Assembly (NCBI GenBank): GCA_023382975.1
Contig: JAHDXO010000005.1
Coordinates: 170,886 to 234,885, forward strand
Length of the DNA stretch: 64,000 nt
Source: Pirellulaceae bacterium
GTDB lineage: Bacteria; Planctomycetota; Planctomycetia; Pirellulales; Pirellulaceae
Direction of reading: 5' to 3'
Shown: in pieces, positions 37,044 to 46,355 of the stretch
Layout of the letters: each line of letters starts with the position of its first letter
Position numbering within the stretch: position 1 is the first letter of the stretch
The notes under the pieces: generated by a model
What the model was told of the DNA's origin: nothing
The model's database searches: none
What the model saw: only the letters and a program-made list of their open reading frames with translations
Position numbers and translations under genes: made by a program

Positions 37044-37937
37044 ATGAATCTTGACGCGGTTGAATCGCTGACGCGGGAGTTGTCGGCCATGACGGTCGGG
37101 GACGAACAGAGTTGGCTCGAGTACATCCCGTTGGCGGCGCGGCTGGCGGCCCTTGGCGAGCCGGGGTTTCTCGGACGTTGGACCGAGTTGGCTCGACCCT
37201 TCAGCAGCCGCTTGGAGTCGCTGCTGATCGAACGGAGCGAGGAGGGTCTCTGGGATCTGCAGCAGTCCGTGGGGCAGGACATTGCCTTGGCCATCATCGA
37301 CGCCCAGGATTTCTATTGTTTTTTGCGCCGTGAAAAGAGCATCCTTCCCAAGGCGGGCAAGCGGCTTCTCGGCGCGTGGATCAAGCAAGCGGAGCGGACG
37401 GCATTGGACGAGGACGCGGTGGTGATGTTGCGCAGATTCCTGCGGCGTTTTCCGCTGCCGCCGTCCGACCGTTTGACCATCGTGGACACGCCCATGTCCC
37501 TGACCGAGGAAGCGATCCTGGCCGCGGTCGCCGCGCCCTGCCAGGTGATCGAGTTGTCGTGGCCCGCGCCGGTATCCACGCTGATCGCCGCGGAACCCTT
37601 CGCCCAGTACGACGCCGGCACGCCGTCCGATCGGTTGAAGCAGCAGTTCGCGCGGCTGGACGTACCCGTGGAGATCCCCGGCGCCGGCGGCTTCACGCTC
37701 AGCCGCCGGATCGACGACCGCTGGCGGGTGGTCATCGACATCGACCGGGAGGACGGCCGCGTCCCGCCAGTGGATTTGGTCCGTCTCGGAAAACTACCTG
37801 GCCGCCCGGCCCGCGATGCCATCGGCCGCTGGCTCATCGATCTGCGGCCCTGGGAACACATCCAGCGCACGCGTCTGATGCATGATTCGCCCTTGGTGAT
37901 CGGCTTCCAAAACGGATACAGACTGAGGGTCACGTGA
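37044..37937 (+). CDS. Unrecognised 297-residue protein coupled to the Lon-like protease
   Basis: GAGGGA lies 8 nt before the ATG. No known family was recognised. The N-terminal half is helical. The middle (LPPSDRLTIVDTPMSLTEEAILAAVAAPCQVIELSW) looks like an alternating alpha/beta segment. The C-terminal half is beta-rich (GGFTLSRRIDDRWRVVIDID, VIGFQNGYRLRVT). There is no signal peptide, membrane span or P-loop. Its stop codon overlaps the GTG start of the next gene by 4 bases, so the two products are made together and may form a complex. Confidence 0.75.
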   Translation: MNLDAVESLTRELSAMTVGDEQSWLEYIPLAARLAALGEPGFLGRWTELARPFSSRLESLLIERSEEGLWDLQQSVGQDIALAIIDAQDFYCFLRREKSILPKAGKRLLGAWIKQAERTALDEDAVVMLRRFLRRFPLPPSDRLTIVDTPMSLTEEAILAAVAAPCQVIELSWPAPVSTLIAAEPFAQYDAGTPSDRLKQQFARLDVPVEIPGAGGFTLSRRIDDRWRVVIDIDREDGRVPPVDLVRLGKLPGRPARDAIGRWLIDLRPWEHIQRTRLMHDSPLVIGFQNGYRLRVT

Positions 37938-39775
37938 ACACCGCGCCCCCGAACATCGACTGGGCTTGGTTCGGCGCGCAGACCGTGGAGGACATCGCGC
38001 GCCGTGCCACTCAAGAATCCGAGCCGGCCGTCTGGATCAAACACGCCTATGCTTGGATCTATGCTCGCCTGGATGCCAGTCGCCGACGCAACCTGCCGCG
38101 GCCGATCGCCGCACCGCGCGGGCCATCTGCAGGCATGGTGCCCGTGCTGGGCGCAACCTCGACGGGCATCGGCTGTCTCGGTTTCGTCGCCGTGCGGTTC
38201 GAGTCCACCTCCTGCCCAAAGCCCACCGATGACATGGAATGCGCCGTTCAGGAAGCAGCCGAGTCCGTTGGGGACGTTTTTCGGCGTCTGGATTTCGACC
38301 TGGGGCATCCTCACTGGCGATTGGACGCTTGGCTAGGCGGCGGGCGAAGCGTTGGATTGTCCAGCGTGGTCGCCAGCCTGATCAGTCTGCTTTCGCTGTC
38401 GGCTCGCGAAGATTTTGCCGCCACGGGTTGTTACGCGAGTGGCGTGGGACTATCGCCAGTGGCGCCGGATTCGTTGTCTGCCAAGCTTCAGGCTGCCAAA
38501 CGCTGGGGCTATCCGCGGATTTTGGTGGTCGAAGGCCAAACGGGGATTCCCACGGATTGCGGGCTGGAGTTTGTCGAGATCCCGCAGGACTTGGTTTATG
38601 CTTTGTTTGCTATTCTGCGCGAAATCGCGGATGGACCGGCGGCGCAGGCGGTTGCGCGTCTGTTGGCGGTGTTTGATCAAGCGGTCGTCCGCGCTGATCC
38701 GCGCGATCAGGACCTTGACCATACGCTCCGCATGACCGGTGAGTTCATCGACCCGTCCAAACCAGCCTTGGTCCGGCATGTCGCACACGACATTCGCGGG
38801 CGAGCCCTGCTACACGCAGGTCAGACCGCGGAGGCGGTTGCGGAGCGGGAGTTGGCCGATTCGCTACGGCCGGGTGCCCTGGAGTTCCCGTCCGGTTGGC
38901 TGGGGGAATACTTGAAGTGGCATCAGGTGGCCCATCACGCCGTCCTGGCGTTGGACCAGGGACGCTGGGACGACGATGAGCCCGAACATCGGCAACTCGA
39001 TCGCACCCTGGACCGTTTGCTGGGCGCGATCGACGATCACCGGGCTGGCCGCGAGGAACTCTTGGCAGCACTGTTTCTGAGCAATGCCCGAGCGCGACGC
39101 CTCGACTTCCTCGGCCGCTGGCACCGAGATGCCGGTCTGTTGCGCCGAGCCTGGACCGAAGTCACACGATTCCTCCCCCAGTGGGAGCCATTGTTCGAGT
39201 ACTGCCGTGAGATCGGCTTACGGGACAGCAACCTCAACCGCCAGCAGAACTACTGCCTGGATATCCTGGCCAGCTACTGGCACCTGGAAGGGTACCTCCC
39301 GGCACCGTGGCTCGACATCGCATCCACATTCTGGTCCAGCGATGCCGAATTGGAAATCAATCGACTCGGGCCGTTCGATCTCCCATATTTCTTGCGCTGG
39401 AGAGTACTTTCCGGCCATCCGATCGACGAAGCGATCGTAGCCCGCGCCCTGGAAACCGGCGGACGGATGTTCGACGAGAATGGGAACGGCTACCCGTTCT
39501 TTCTCGTCTTTGAAACCGTTTTGCGGTATGGACTCGGAAATGAGAGGCAACGCGGCCTAGCAGCGGAGAAATTGGCACGCTCGAAACTGTTCTCAAAAGA
39601 CTTGCCGAATACGAGCATCCTCACGTTGCTTGCACTGCGTGCGGATCAGCTACTATTCCAGGCTAACTGTCCACATGGTTCCGCGAGGCGTCCGCAACAT
39701 GGAACCAGACTGGGTGACTTGTTTGAGGAATTGGTGACGCAGTCCGAGCTTCTGGTTGATCGCATTCCGTATTAA
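37934..39775 (+). CDS. Protein with divergent Lon-like (S16) protease domain and helical C-terminus
   Basis: 613 residues from the GTG at 37934. Residues about 65-225 follow the order of the Lon proteolytic domain. A beta-rich start (GCLGFVAVRFES) and a helix (CAVQEAAESVGDVFRRL) come first. LGGGRSVGLSSVVASLISLLS (Ser139 in the place of Lon's DGPSAG serine) is followed by FAATGCYASGVGLSPV and then SAKLQAAKRWGYPRILV (Lys184). The Ser to Lys spacing of 45 is close to Lon's 43. There is no AAA+ domain in this protein. The rest (about 230-613) is helical, TPR-like. Coupled to the preceding gene by overlap, it may be a regulated effector protease; that is inference. Confidence 0.7.
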   Translation: MNTAPPNIDWAWFGAQTVEDIARRATQESEPAVWIKHAYAWIYARLDASRRRNLPRPIAAPRGPSAGMVPVLGATSTGIGCLGFVAVRFESTSCPKPTDDMECAVQEAAESVGDVFRRLDFDLGHPHWRLDAWLGGGRSVGLSSVVASLISLLSLSAREDFAATGCYASGVGLSPVAPDSLSAKLQAAKRWGYPRILVVEGQTGIPTDCGLEFVEIPQDLVYALFAILREIADGPAAQAVARLLAVFDQAVVRADPRDQDLDHTLRMTGEFIDPSKPALVRHVAHDIRGRALLHAGQTAEAVAERELADSLRPGALEFPSGWLGEYLKWHQVAHHAVLALDQGRWDDDEPEHRQLDRTLDRLLGAIDDHRAGREELLAALFLSNARARRLDFLGRWHRDAGLLRRAWTEVTRFLPQWEPLFEYCREIGLRDSNLNRQQNYCLDILASYWHLEGYLPAPWLDIASTFWSSDAELEINRLGPFDLPYFLRWRVLSGHPIDEAIVARALETGGRMFDENGNGYPFFLVFETVLRYGLGNERQRGLAAEKLARSKLFSKDLPNTSILTLLALRADQLLFQANCPHGSARRPQHGTRLGDLFEELVTQSELLVDRIPY

Positions 39776-39922
39776 CAGAACCACACTTCCATATAAACGC
39801 GAAAAAGACCGATGAATATCCTACAACACCTTTCCTGTTGCTCGTTTACGAATCTGCCTTGTACCCAAAACAACTCGTGAAGCCCGCAATCTTTTCAACC
39901 TCGTCTCGGTACTATTAGCCAA

Positions 39923-41398
39923 CTATCTGGCAGCGTTTCCTTCCCTGAGTCGCTCGAGGATTGCTTTGCACGAACGTTCTGCATCAAGAAGTACATCCGC
40001 CGGGACAGCACGGTGGTGAGCCATTGGGTTTCGCACTTTCATGACGTCCTGAAATCTCCTTTCCCAGTCAGCCTTCGCGCCACCGAACGCAGGTCGAAAT
40101 TTCTCCCATTCTGCGAATATCAGATCCTTCAAATCACCGATGTATGCATAATCCAGGATGAAGTCCGACGCTGCATCCCCGAACATCTTCTTCTCCCGCA
40201 CCCGCTGCTGTGCCAGCCGATCAAGTGCCTCTTGCAGCTTCTGATGCCTTCGCTTGACATCTTCAAACCAATTATCCCCGTATGTCTCAACCATTCGATC
40301 CTGCACAATATAGCGAAGCTGTCTTTCCGCCTCGCCAAGCAGTGCCCATGGAGGCGTCGACCGTGAGTACAACGCGAGAAAATCTCTTAAATGCTCAGAC
40401 ATGCACTCAACACCTTCTTCCGAAGAAGCTGTACTCCGCAAAAGTCCATAATGCTTAATCAGGCAAATCGTATGCGGCGGTATCGTGCGCCATTGTGGCC
40501 CCACAACAAGCTCACATAAGGCATCAAACATACCCTCTTCACGAAGCATGTTTCCTAACTGTCTGTATTGATTCGTAAACTCGTGCGACTGAGCGCTCTG
40601 CGCAGTTTGAATGGTACACTCGTCGATTGTCCTCATGCCCATGTCGACTGCCTCGCACATGAGTACCTCAGCAAGATAGGGGTGTCCCCCGGTCAACTTC
40701 CACAACATGCCCAACGCAGACTCCTCAATTGGCAGTAAACTGCGCGCCGCCAACGCGCCCAATCCGTTAGAATCGAGCGGTTGAAGGTACAGAACCTCGC
40801 AGAGCCCCGCGAGAGTCGAACAGTCCACGGCACCTTGAATCATATCCAGCGATCGGCGAGACACGAAGATGAATGTCACTCCGTAACGTTCGCGGTCGTT
40901 GGCGACCTCTCTCAATCGAGAGACAAAGAGCGAAGCATCTCGGAAATCATGCCGAACGATTCCATCCATCTCATCGAGCACAACCAAAGCTGCGGCGCCT
41001 CCTGCTCGCCGTCTGCGCAATGTCGTGAGAAAAGCTTCGTAGGCATCATCCTCATCTCGAATTCGTTCACCGACCGCTTCTGGCTCTCCGCTTCCCGAAG
41101 TTTCCGCAAGAATCCGGGCGTACGCATGGGCTGAACCGCGGATTGCATCCAAAGTGATGTAACTACATGCTACCCCCGGCTGCAAACCCATTACAGTCTT
41201 CGCTATCTCCCTTGCAATCGATGTCTTTCCCATTCTCGGAAGACCAACGATACTGCAATGTGACCGCGAAACCACACGTTGAACCAATCGACTCAGCACG
41301 GCTTCTCTTCCAACTAGTCGATCACCGCAGACGGGTTCCCCTCGTCCAGAGTAAGGGTTGTAGCTTGTCGATGCTAACATAGGACCGAACCACTCCAT
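39923..41398 (-). CDS. AAA/STAND-type NTPase with C-terminal Swt1-like HEPN domain
   Basis: 491 residues. The entry motif NPYSGRGEPVCGDRLVGRE is followed by Walker A GLPRMGKTS (52-60) and Walker B ALVVLDEMD (D142, E143). A winged-helix-like lid comes next. The C-terminal about 140 residues (350-490) match the Swt1-type HEPN pattern: ILDYAYIGDLKDLIFAEWEK followed by MKVRNPMAHHR, which contains the RNase motif R456-x4-H461. HEPN domains with this motif are metal-independent RNases in many toxin and abortive-infection systems. The start ATG overlaps the stop of the 1537-residue gene (TAATG), so synthesis is coupled. GC content is visibly lower than in flanking genes. Likely an effector of a conflict system. 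Confidence 0.85.
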   Translation of the reverse strand: MEWFGPMLASTSYNPYSGRGEPVCGDRLVGREAVLSRLVQRVVSRSHCSIVGLPRMGKTSIAREIAKTVMGLQPGVACSYITLDAIRGSAHAYARILAETSGSGEPEAVGERIRDEDDAYEAFLTTLRRRRAGGAAALVVLDEMDGIVRHDFRDASLFVSRLREVANDRERYGVTFIFVSRRSLDMIQGAVDCSTLAGLCEVLYLQPLDSNGLGALAARSLLPIEESALGMLWKLTGGHPYLAEVLMCEAVDMGMRTIDECTIQTAQSAQSHEFTNQYRQLGNMLREEGMFDALCELVVGPQWRTIPPHTICLIKHYGLLRSTASSEEGVECMSEHLRDFLALYSRSTPPWALLGEAERQLRYIVQDRMVETYGDNWFEDVKRRHQKLQEALDRLAQQRVREKKMFGDAASDFILDYAYIGDLKDLIFAEWEKFRPAFGGAKADWERRFQDVMKVRNPMAHHRAVPADVLLDAERSCKAILERLREGNAAR

Positions 41399-44300
41399 TA
41401 CTGATTTGCTCTAAGCCAGGATGAAAACAACCCAACACGAATACTAACTCGATCGCCCTCGGAAATAAGGATCTCTCGGTCCAGCAAGTCCTTCAAAGCC
41501 TCCCGGCTACTTGGCAATTCCGCGAGGACCGAGCGATAGCACCAGCCAGAATGAAGAGACTCGCGAGCAATACGCGCCAGAATCATCCAAAGTTCTTCCC
41601 TAGGCACTGTTGCGACTCCTTCTCCCGCAGCGGTGACCAGGGCATCGAACCGCTCTGGTGGCAACGCATCAGCTCCAACAGTCATGGAGCGAGCCACTTG
41701 GTCGATATCTGCTTCCGTAACGAACGCTGCCTGCCGCGAGTTCAAATGCCGTACAAGTCGATCACAAGCGATCTGAAGAAAAAACGGACTGCCTGCAGTC
41801 AATTTGAAAAGCCTTTCCAGAGCCTGCCCCCGATACCTAGTCGCACCGTCCAATAAAATAGGTTCCGATGCAAGACGATGAGCTTCTTCTTCTTCGAGAT
41901 AACTCAGACGCTCATCGTGTGTTACCCCAAATTCGTTTGGGAATGCCTGCTTGAAACGGGGCATCGTGTCTTGGCCAACAAGGAGCGCATTGAAGTTATT
42001 CCCTTCCAGCAAAGCCTTCCATCCGCGCATAAACGATTCGATGTCACTGCGCGCACTCTCGAAAATGTACGTGAACTCATCGATGGCTACTACCACTTGA
42101 TACCCCATTCTTGACAGTTGGCGTGACGCTAGCCTAATGGCTTCGAGTGGCCCTGCTTCGACGTCGGCTCGACTTGGCCAATCACTCGGAATTCGATCAC
42201 TCGCGTCTTCGAGTCGAAAGCCAAGCTCCTGGATAAACAGACGCGCGAACGACGCCCATAGGTTTGCTGGAGTAAAGGTTCCGGCGGATAAGGCGGAAAA
42301 CAACACGGGTTTCAGCAGTCGTTTCTCAACCTGCCTCAGCACCGACGACTTCCCTGATCTCTTTTGCCCGTAAAGCACAAAACACTGCCCTCCCTTGCCG
42401 GCCGACAGATGGCTGACTATTCGATTCACGAGACTGACTCGACCGAAAAACATCGCATCGTCATCCACCGGCGAGCCGCCTGAATACCGTCCGTAAGGGT
42501 TGGCAATCTCCTCAAACGCCGGCTCTCCGAGTCGAACGGCGAGGGGAAACGCCGTCGTTCTCTCCGTTGATCCATTTCGTGTCCGATACTCCACGAACAC
42601 ATCAACCGTAAAGGCCCTGTCAGAGATCTGCTTTGCCGTTGGTCGCACAGTTAACTCGATCTCGCGGCTCTGACCTCCGTGGAGCGGCTCTGGAGAATGG
42701 CACGGCTCACCTTCTCCGTGTTCGAGCATCAGCCCAATCGCCTCGATAGGGGGAGCGCTTTCGTCATTGGAAGCGAGTTGGAGTCTTAAAGAGACTGCTC
42801 CATCATTTTCGACATAGAAATCATTATCAAGGACGTTGCGCAGTGCCAATGTGGGGCACGTCTCTTCCCCATTCCCGAAATCTCTTCTAAGAAGTTCCCG
42901 AAGATTCCCCAAGGCCGGAATCATCCGTTCCACAGCCAAGTGCGTTGGAAAACGCTGGCAATCTTCGAGGCACCGAGCGAACTCGATGTCCAGGCGAAGG
43001 AGCCGGGCTTCACGTTCACGGAAATGGCGTTCGAGTGCGTACTCCGCGGCATCTCCAAGAAGCCGAACGAAATCAGACATTCGCGTCTTGTCCAATTCAA
43101 ATCTTGCCACTGGAATTCGCTGAGCCAGTGCCTCCCGAGCCTTGCGGAATCGGTCTGCGGACACAGCGTCCAGTGCTAGACTGGCGAAAGCCCCCTCGTC
43201 ATCCTTAAGTCGCGCTCGCTCCTTATCAACGGGTTCGAAAGTACTCGATAACCCATCAAAGTTCTCTAAGCGAGTTGTCAACTGGCCGAACGCAGAGACG
43301 GATCGTAGCCGGTAATAAGAGGCGTCATCTGAAAACCGACGCCACGGACCACGTTTCCCTGTCAACTCTTTAAGTACGTGAAGCAAACGTTGTCCATGCT
43401 TTGCCTGAAGAACTGCCGTTTGATCGACACCGTCTGTGCAGTAGGTTGCGAGCAACATGGCCCACGCGTCTTCGATCTCAAGAGCATCACGCTCATCAAC
43501 GACTTTCACAGGACATAACGCAAGAGACTCAACGGAATAGCAACGGACAACATCGACGGGTGCCCCTTCGACTGTCGATGCCTCCGCCATGGCATGGAAG
43601 TGCCACCTAAGTAGCCTATGAAGATTTCGTCGTCCAGCGGCTTCTGGAGATAGCTCGCATAACCGTGCTAGCGTCAACAAGTAGTCAGCTCTCTCACGAG
43701 GGCGTCGTCCCTTCAGGCTTTCGAGCATTCTCTCCAGTTGTTGAAAGTCTTCTCTGCTGAAGTTGCGGCTCTCTTTTGTTCGAGCATCGAGACCACGAAG
43801 CTCGCAGGAATCCAGTTGTCTTCGCGCGATTGGAGACAGGCCAAGCGCGAGACTTGCAAGTACATCGTCCCGCTCCCCATCATCTCTTGCGACCGCGACC
43901 TCAGTGGGGCGAATACCGGATTGTTTCGCTTCCTTAACCTTGGTCATCAAAAGCAAGGTTGCGTTATCATTAGGGTGCTTCTGCAGAAGTGTCGCTAGTT
44001 TCTTGAGAGCGGTGTCGTAGTCACCAGCCACCAGGAAACAATACGCTTCCTGTCGGAAATAGTCGATCTTCTTCGAACGCACTTGACAGTTCCGTGCCAG
44101 GCTGTTGAGGAGTTCTGCAGCCGCTGGGTAGAGTCGGGCCTTTACGCAGAATTGAACCTTCAGTTGATCCAGTGAAGCCCATTCGGCCTGTGCAAAGGAA
44201 TCTCGGTGGCTATCAAGAAGCCCGATAGCTGCTTCCGGGTTTCCCGTTCTATTCATCAAGGCGGCGAGATCTTTAATCGCGCTTTTCTTGTGGCGACCGT

Positions 44301-46011
44301 TGCGCTTGATTTCCTCTCGCAAGAATGACTGCGCTCGGTCAAGTTGATCCAACTGCTCCGCCTCTTTCGCCTTCGCGTAGGCGCTTCCATCCTTTGGCAT
44401 CCCAGCAAGACGGACGTGGAGTGGGGCGCGCTTGGCCGCAGCAATGTCGACGGCAGAATCCTCAGAGAGCATGGCTACTTGTGAAGCTTGCGGATATTTA
44501 CCATATTGCACTTCGTTGCTGCCCGCGAATAACACGTCCTGTCGCACTACACCTTCGAGGAGACTGCGGAAGAGGGAGTCGCTGGTGACCGTAGATTTGT
44601 GGAAGAACCAAGTTTGCCCCGTTGAATCCTCGACGATGAATCCAAAATTCCGTGTCGGATAATACATCGAGACGCGGCCTCGACGTGAGTCATCATGCTG
44701 ACTTGTCGCCCCGGACGGGCGTGATGAGACATGACACCTGGTGTCTTCGACTGGGATTTCCTCCTGCCATGGAAAGAGGTCGTTGCCAGTCTTCGTCTTT
44801 CGAAACAGTTCAACATCACCTGCAATCGCAGCGGCAAAAGCACCGGCATCGTCTCGTACTGCAAGAGCTACTAAGTTTGTGGCGAGACGACGTCCCGTCT
44901 CTGGTAAGTCGCTCACTAGCAATGCACCGAGTGGAGGAAGCTTGGAGGTGTTTGACCGTACCACGCACTGGCCAAGAACGCGTATCAGCGTGGTCTTATC
45001 GAACACTCCCGGGGCGCGAATTGCGTGAAGGAGTGAATCAGAGGCTCGCTCCCAGTCGCGCTCTTCAATTGCTTGAGATGCGAGCGCGATTGCTGCTTGC
45101 TGCAATTCGGGGTCGAGTTGTAGTGCCTGCTGCAACAAGGGACGGGCGCGACCCGGTCCAAGCCCGCTGAGGATCGCCAGCGTACCCGCGAGACAGAAAA
45201 GCGATGCGCTACCGAGCGATTCAGCCAGTTCGGCAATCTGTGCCACATCTTGCGCGATACGCGCTGGTTCGTGAACCTTCATTGCGTAGTCAAATCGGTT
45301 CTTCCACCTGCTTAAATCTTGTTGGGCTGACTTATGAAGATTGGAATACTGAAACAAAGGGGGTGGAAGCGAAAGTTGCGGATCGCCGGCAAACAGGAGT
45401 TCCAGATTCTGCAGATCGGTCGGTATCGTTGCACCGGACGCAATGTTGTCAGTAGTGGTGGCCGACGGAGACGCAGTGCCCGAGGACGAAGGCACCGTCG
45501 ATTCATCAGCATCGTCTGAAGGCACGCCGCGTGGGACAACAGCAGGTTCCGGCGATGATGGCTCGGCACTGACTGTCAAGTCTGGGACTGTTTTCGGCAG
45601 ACGCCACGAACGGATTTCGTCCTTGGATATCCATTCGATTCCGAGTTCAGTTTCGAGCACCAGTCCGCCAGTGGTCAATTCCCGAATTACGCCCGACAGT
45701 TCACGAAAGCTACCTGAGAACGCGACGCTAAGGCAGATAGCTTGGCAGGGTTCAGCAGTGCGAAGGAGGGCCAGGAAGGCCGGTGTCGAGCTATGTGACT
45801 CTTCCGTCATCTCCGCATTCTCCGATGAGAGCATGTATCTTGCGATACGATTAAGTAGCGTATTGTGGATTTGTCGTAAGCGAGTCCAATCTGCTGCGAT
45901 TGCCACTGACAAAGCAGAGGCCGTCGTCCAGTTTCTGGGGTCCAGTTCCCATGATCCCAGGGGCACGGAGCGCCAATGTGCGCCCAACTCAGCATTCGTG
46001 CCGCTGTGCAA
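41398..46011 (-). CDS. Giant Sm-like/TPR/cold-shock-domain NTPase
   Basis: 1537 residues. Seen in order: helical N-terminus; a small beta domain (about 95-140, GVIRELTTGGLVLETELGIE) resembling Sm/Hfq-like barrels; a Ser/Thr/Pro linker (about 145-195); TPR-like helices (about 240-400); a cold-shock-type OB fold (about 445-516, YYPTRNFGFIVEDSTGQTWF then FH); more TPR-like repeats (about 555-720) and helices; an Ig-like beta-sandwich (about 1085-1195). Last comes a P-loop NTPase with NPYGRYSGGSPVDDDAMFFG, Walker A GQKRSGKSS (1215-1223) and Walker B VVVAIDEF (D1311, E1312). The TTG start at 46011 has no ribosome-binding site; later starts are possible. It is first in the operon with the HEPN gene. 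A sensor role towards RNA is inferred from the OB and Sm-like parts. Confidence 0.82.
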   Translation of the reverse strand: MHSGTNAELGAHWRSVPLGSWELDPRNWTTASALSVAIAADWTRLRQIHNTLLNRIARYMLSSENAEMTEESHSSTPAFLALLRTAEPCQAICLSVAFSGSFRELSGVIRELTTGGLVLETELGIEWISKDEIRSWRLPKTVPDLTVSAEPSSPEPAVVPRGVPSDDADESTVPSSSGTASPSATTTDNIASGATIPTDLQNLELLFAGDPQLSLPPPLFQYSNLHKSAQQDLSRWKNRFDYAMKVHEPARIAQDVAQIAELAESLGSASLFCLAGTLAILSGLGPGRARPLLQQALQLDPELQQAAIALASQAIEERDWERASDSLLHAIRAPGVFDKTTLIRVLGQCVVRSNTSKLPPLGALLVSDLPETGRRLATNLVALAVRDDAGAFAAAIAGDVELFRKTKTGNDLFPWQEEIPVEDTRCHVSSRPSGATSQHDDSRRGRVSMYYPTRNFGFIVEDSTGQTWFFHKSTVTSDSLFRSLLEGVVRQDVLFAGSNEVQYGKYPQASQVAMLSEDSAVDIAAAKRAPLHVRLAGMPKDGSAYAKAKEAEQLDQLDRAQSFLREEIKRNGRHKKSAIKDLAALMNRTGNPEAAIGLLDSHRDSFAQAEWASLDQLKVQFCVKARLYPAAAELLNSLARNCQVRSKKIDYFRQEAYCFLVAGDYDTALKKLATLLQKHPNDNATLLLMTKVKEAKQSGIRPTEVAVARDDGERDDVLASLALGLSPIARRQLDSCELRGLDARTKESRNFSREDFQQLERMLESLKGRRPRERADYLLTLARLCELSPEAAGRRNLHRLLRWHFHAMAEASTVEGAPVDVVRCYSVESLALCPVKVVDERDALEIEDAWAMLLATYCTDGVDQTAVLQAKHGQRLLHVLKELTGKRGPWRRFSDDASYYRLRSVSAFGQLTTRLENFDGLSSTFEPVDKERARLKDDEGAFASLALDAVSADRFRKAREALAQRIPVARFELDKTRMSDFVRLLGDAAEYALERHFREREARLLRLDIEFARCLEDCQRFPTHLAVERMIPALGNLRELLRRDFGNGEETCPTLALRNVLDNDFYVENDGAVSLRLQLASNDESAPPIEAIGLMLEHGEGEPCHSPEPLHGGQSREIELTVRPTAKQISDRAFTVDVFVEYRTRNGSTERTTAFPLAVRLGEPAFEEIANPYGRYSGGSPVDDDAMFFGRVSLVNRIVSHLSAGKGGQCFVLYGQKRSGKSSVLRQVEKRLLKPVLFSALSAGTFTPANLWASFARLFIQELGFRLEDASDRIPSDWPSRADVEAGPLEAIRLASRQLSRMGYQVVVAIDEFTYIFESARSDIESFMRGWKALLEGNNFNALLVGQDTMPRFKQAFPNEFGVTHDERLSYLEEEEAHRLASEPILLDGATRYRGQALERLFKLTAGSPFFLQIACDRLVRHLNSRQAAFVTEADIDQVARSMTVGADALPPERFDALVTAAGEGVATVPREELWMILARIARESLHSGWCYRSVLAELPSSREALKDLLDREILISEGDRVSIRVGLFSSWLRANQ

Positions 46012-46026
46012 TCCGCTAGTTGCGTA

Positions 46027-46054
46027 ATTTTCTCAGCTATTACGGTCCTGTCAA
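46027..46054 (-). promoter_or_regulatory. Predicted promoter of the NTPase-HEPN operon
   Basis: On the minus strand, a perfect TTGACA (46054-46049) is followed after 16 bp by GAAAAT (46032-46027). Transcription would start near 46020, only about 10 nt before the TTG at 46011. The message would then be almost leaderless at that start, in line with the missing ribosome-binding site, or translation begins further inside. Confidence 0.45.
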
Positions 46055-46355
46055 GTCCATGCCAACTTGGTGGCTTAGCTGGTGGTCGCGCACGTCAGCG
46101 CCTGTATTCGGTTTCCGAGGCGTCTTATCGGTCTTTCGCGGCGTCGCGCCTTTTGACATTGATTGCGTCCCGAATTCTCTCCATCGGGAATTGATCTTCG
46201 CCACGGGTTCTCTTGTTCCCTTGTTTAATTCGCGAGCGTTACGTTGAGACGGACAACATTCTGGCCTCCGACGTGTCTATGCGTCCATCAAGCGAGCCGG
46301 AGCACGACGCCCGGCGAACGTCTCCGCGACCGTGATTGAGATGCGAGTATCCGGC
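46055..46355. other. Intergenic stretch upstream of the NTPase-HEPN operon
   Basis: Roughly 300 bp with mixed GC between the operon promoter and the stop of the upstream gene. No gene, tRNA or integrase-type site is recognised. It probably contains the junction between the lower-GC island and the normal chromosome on this side. Confidence 0.4.

Noticed and set aside
37044..37937. Assignment to the vWA-MoxR-associated conflict proteins
   Set aside because: The position and size are suggestive, but no vWA or MoxR gene adjoins it and no diagnostic motif could be seen.
39923..41398. Origin-recognition (Cdc6-like) or replication initiator role
   Set aside because: The NTPase core is superficially similar, but the Swt1-like HEPN tail and coupling to the large NTPase fit a conflict protein better.
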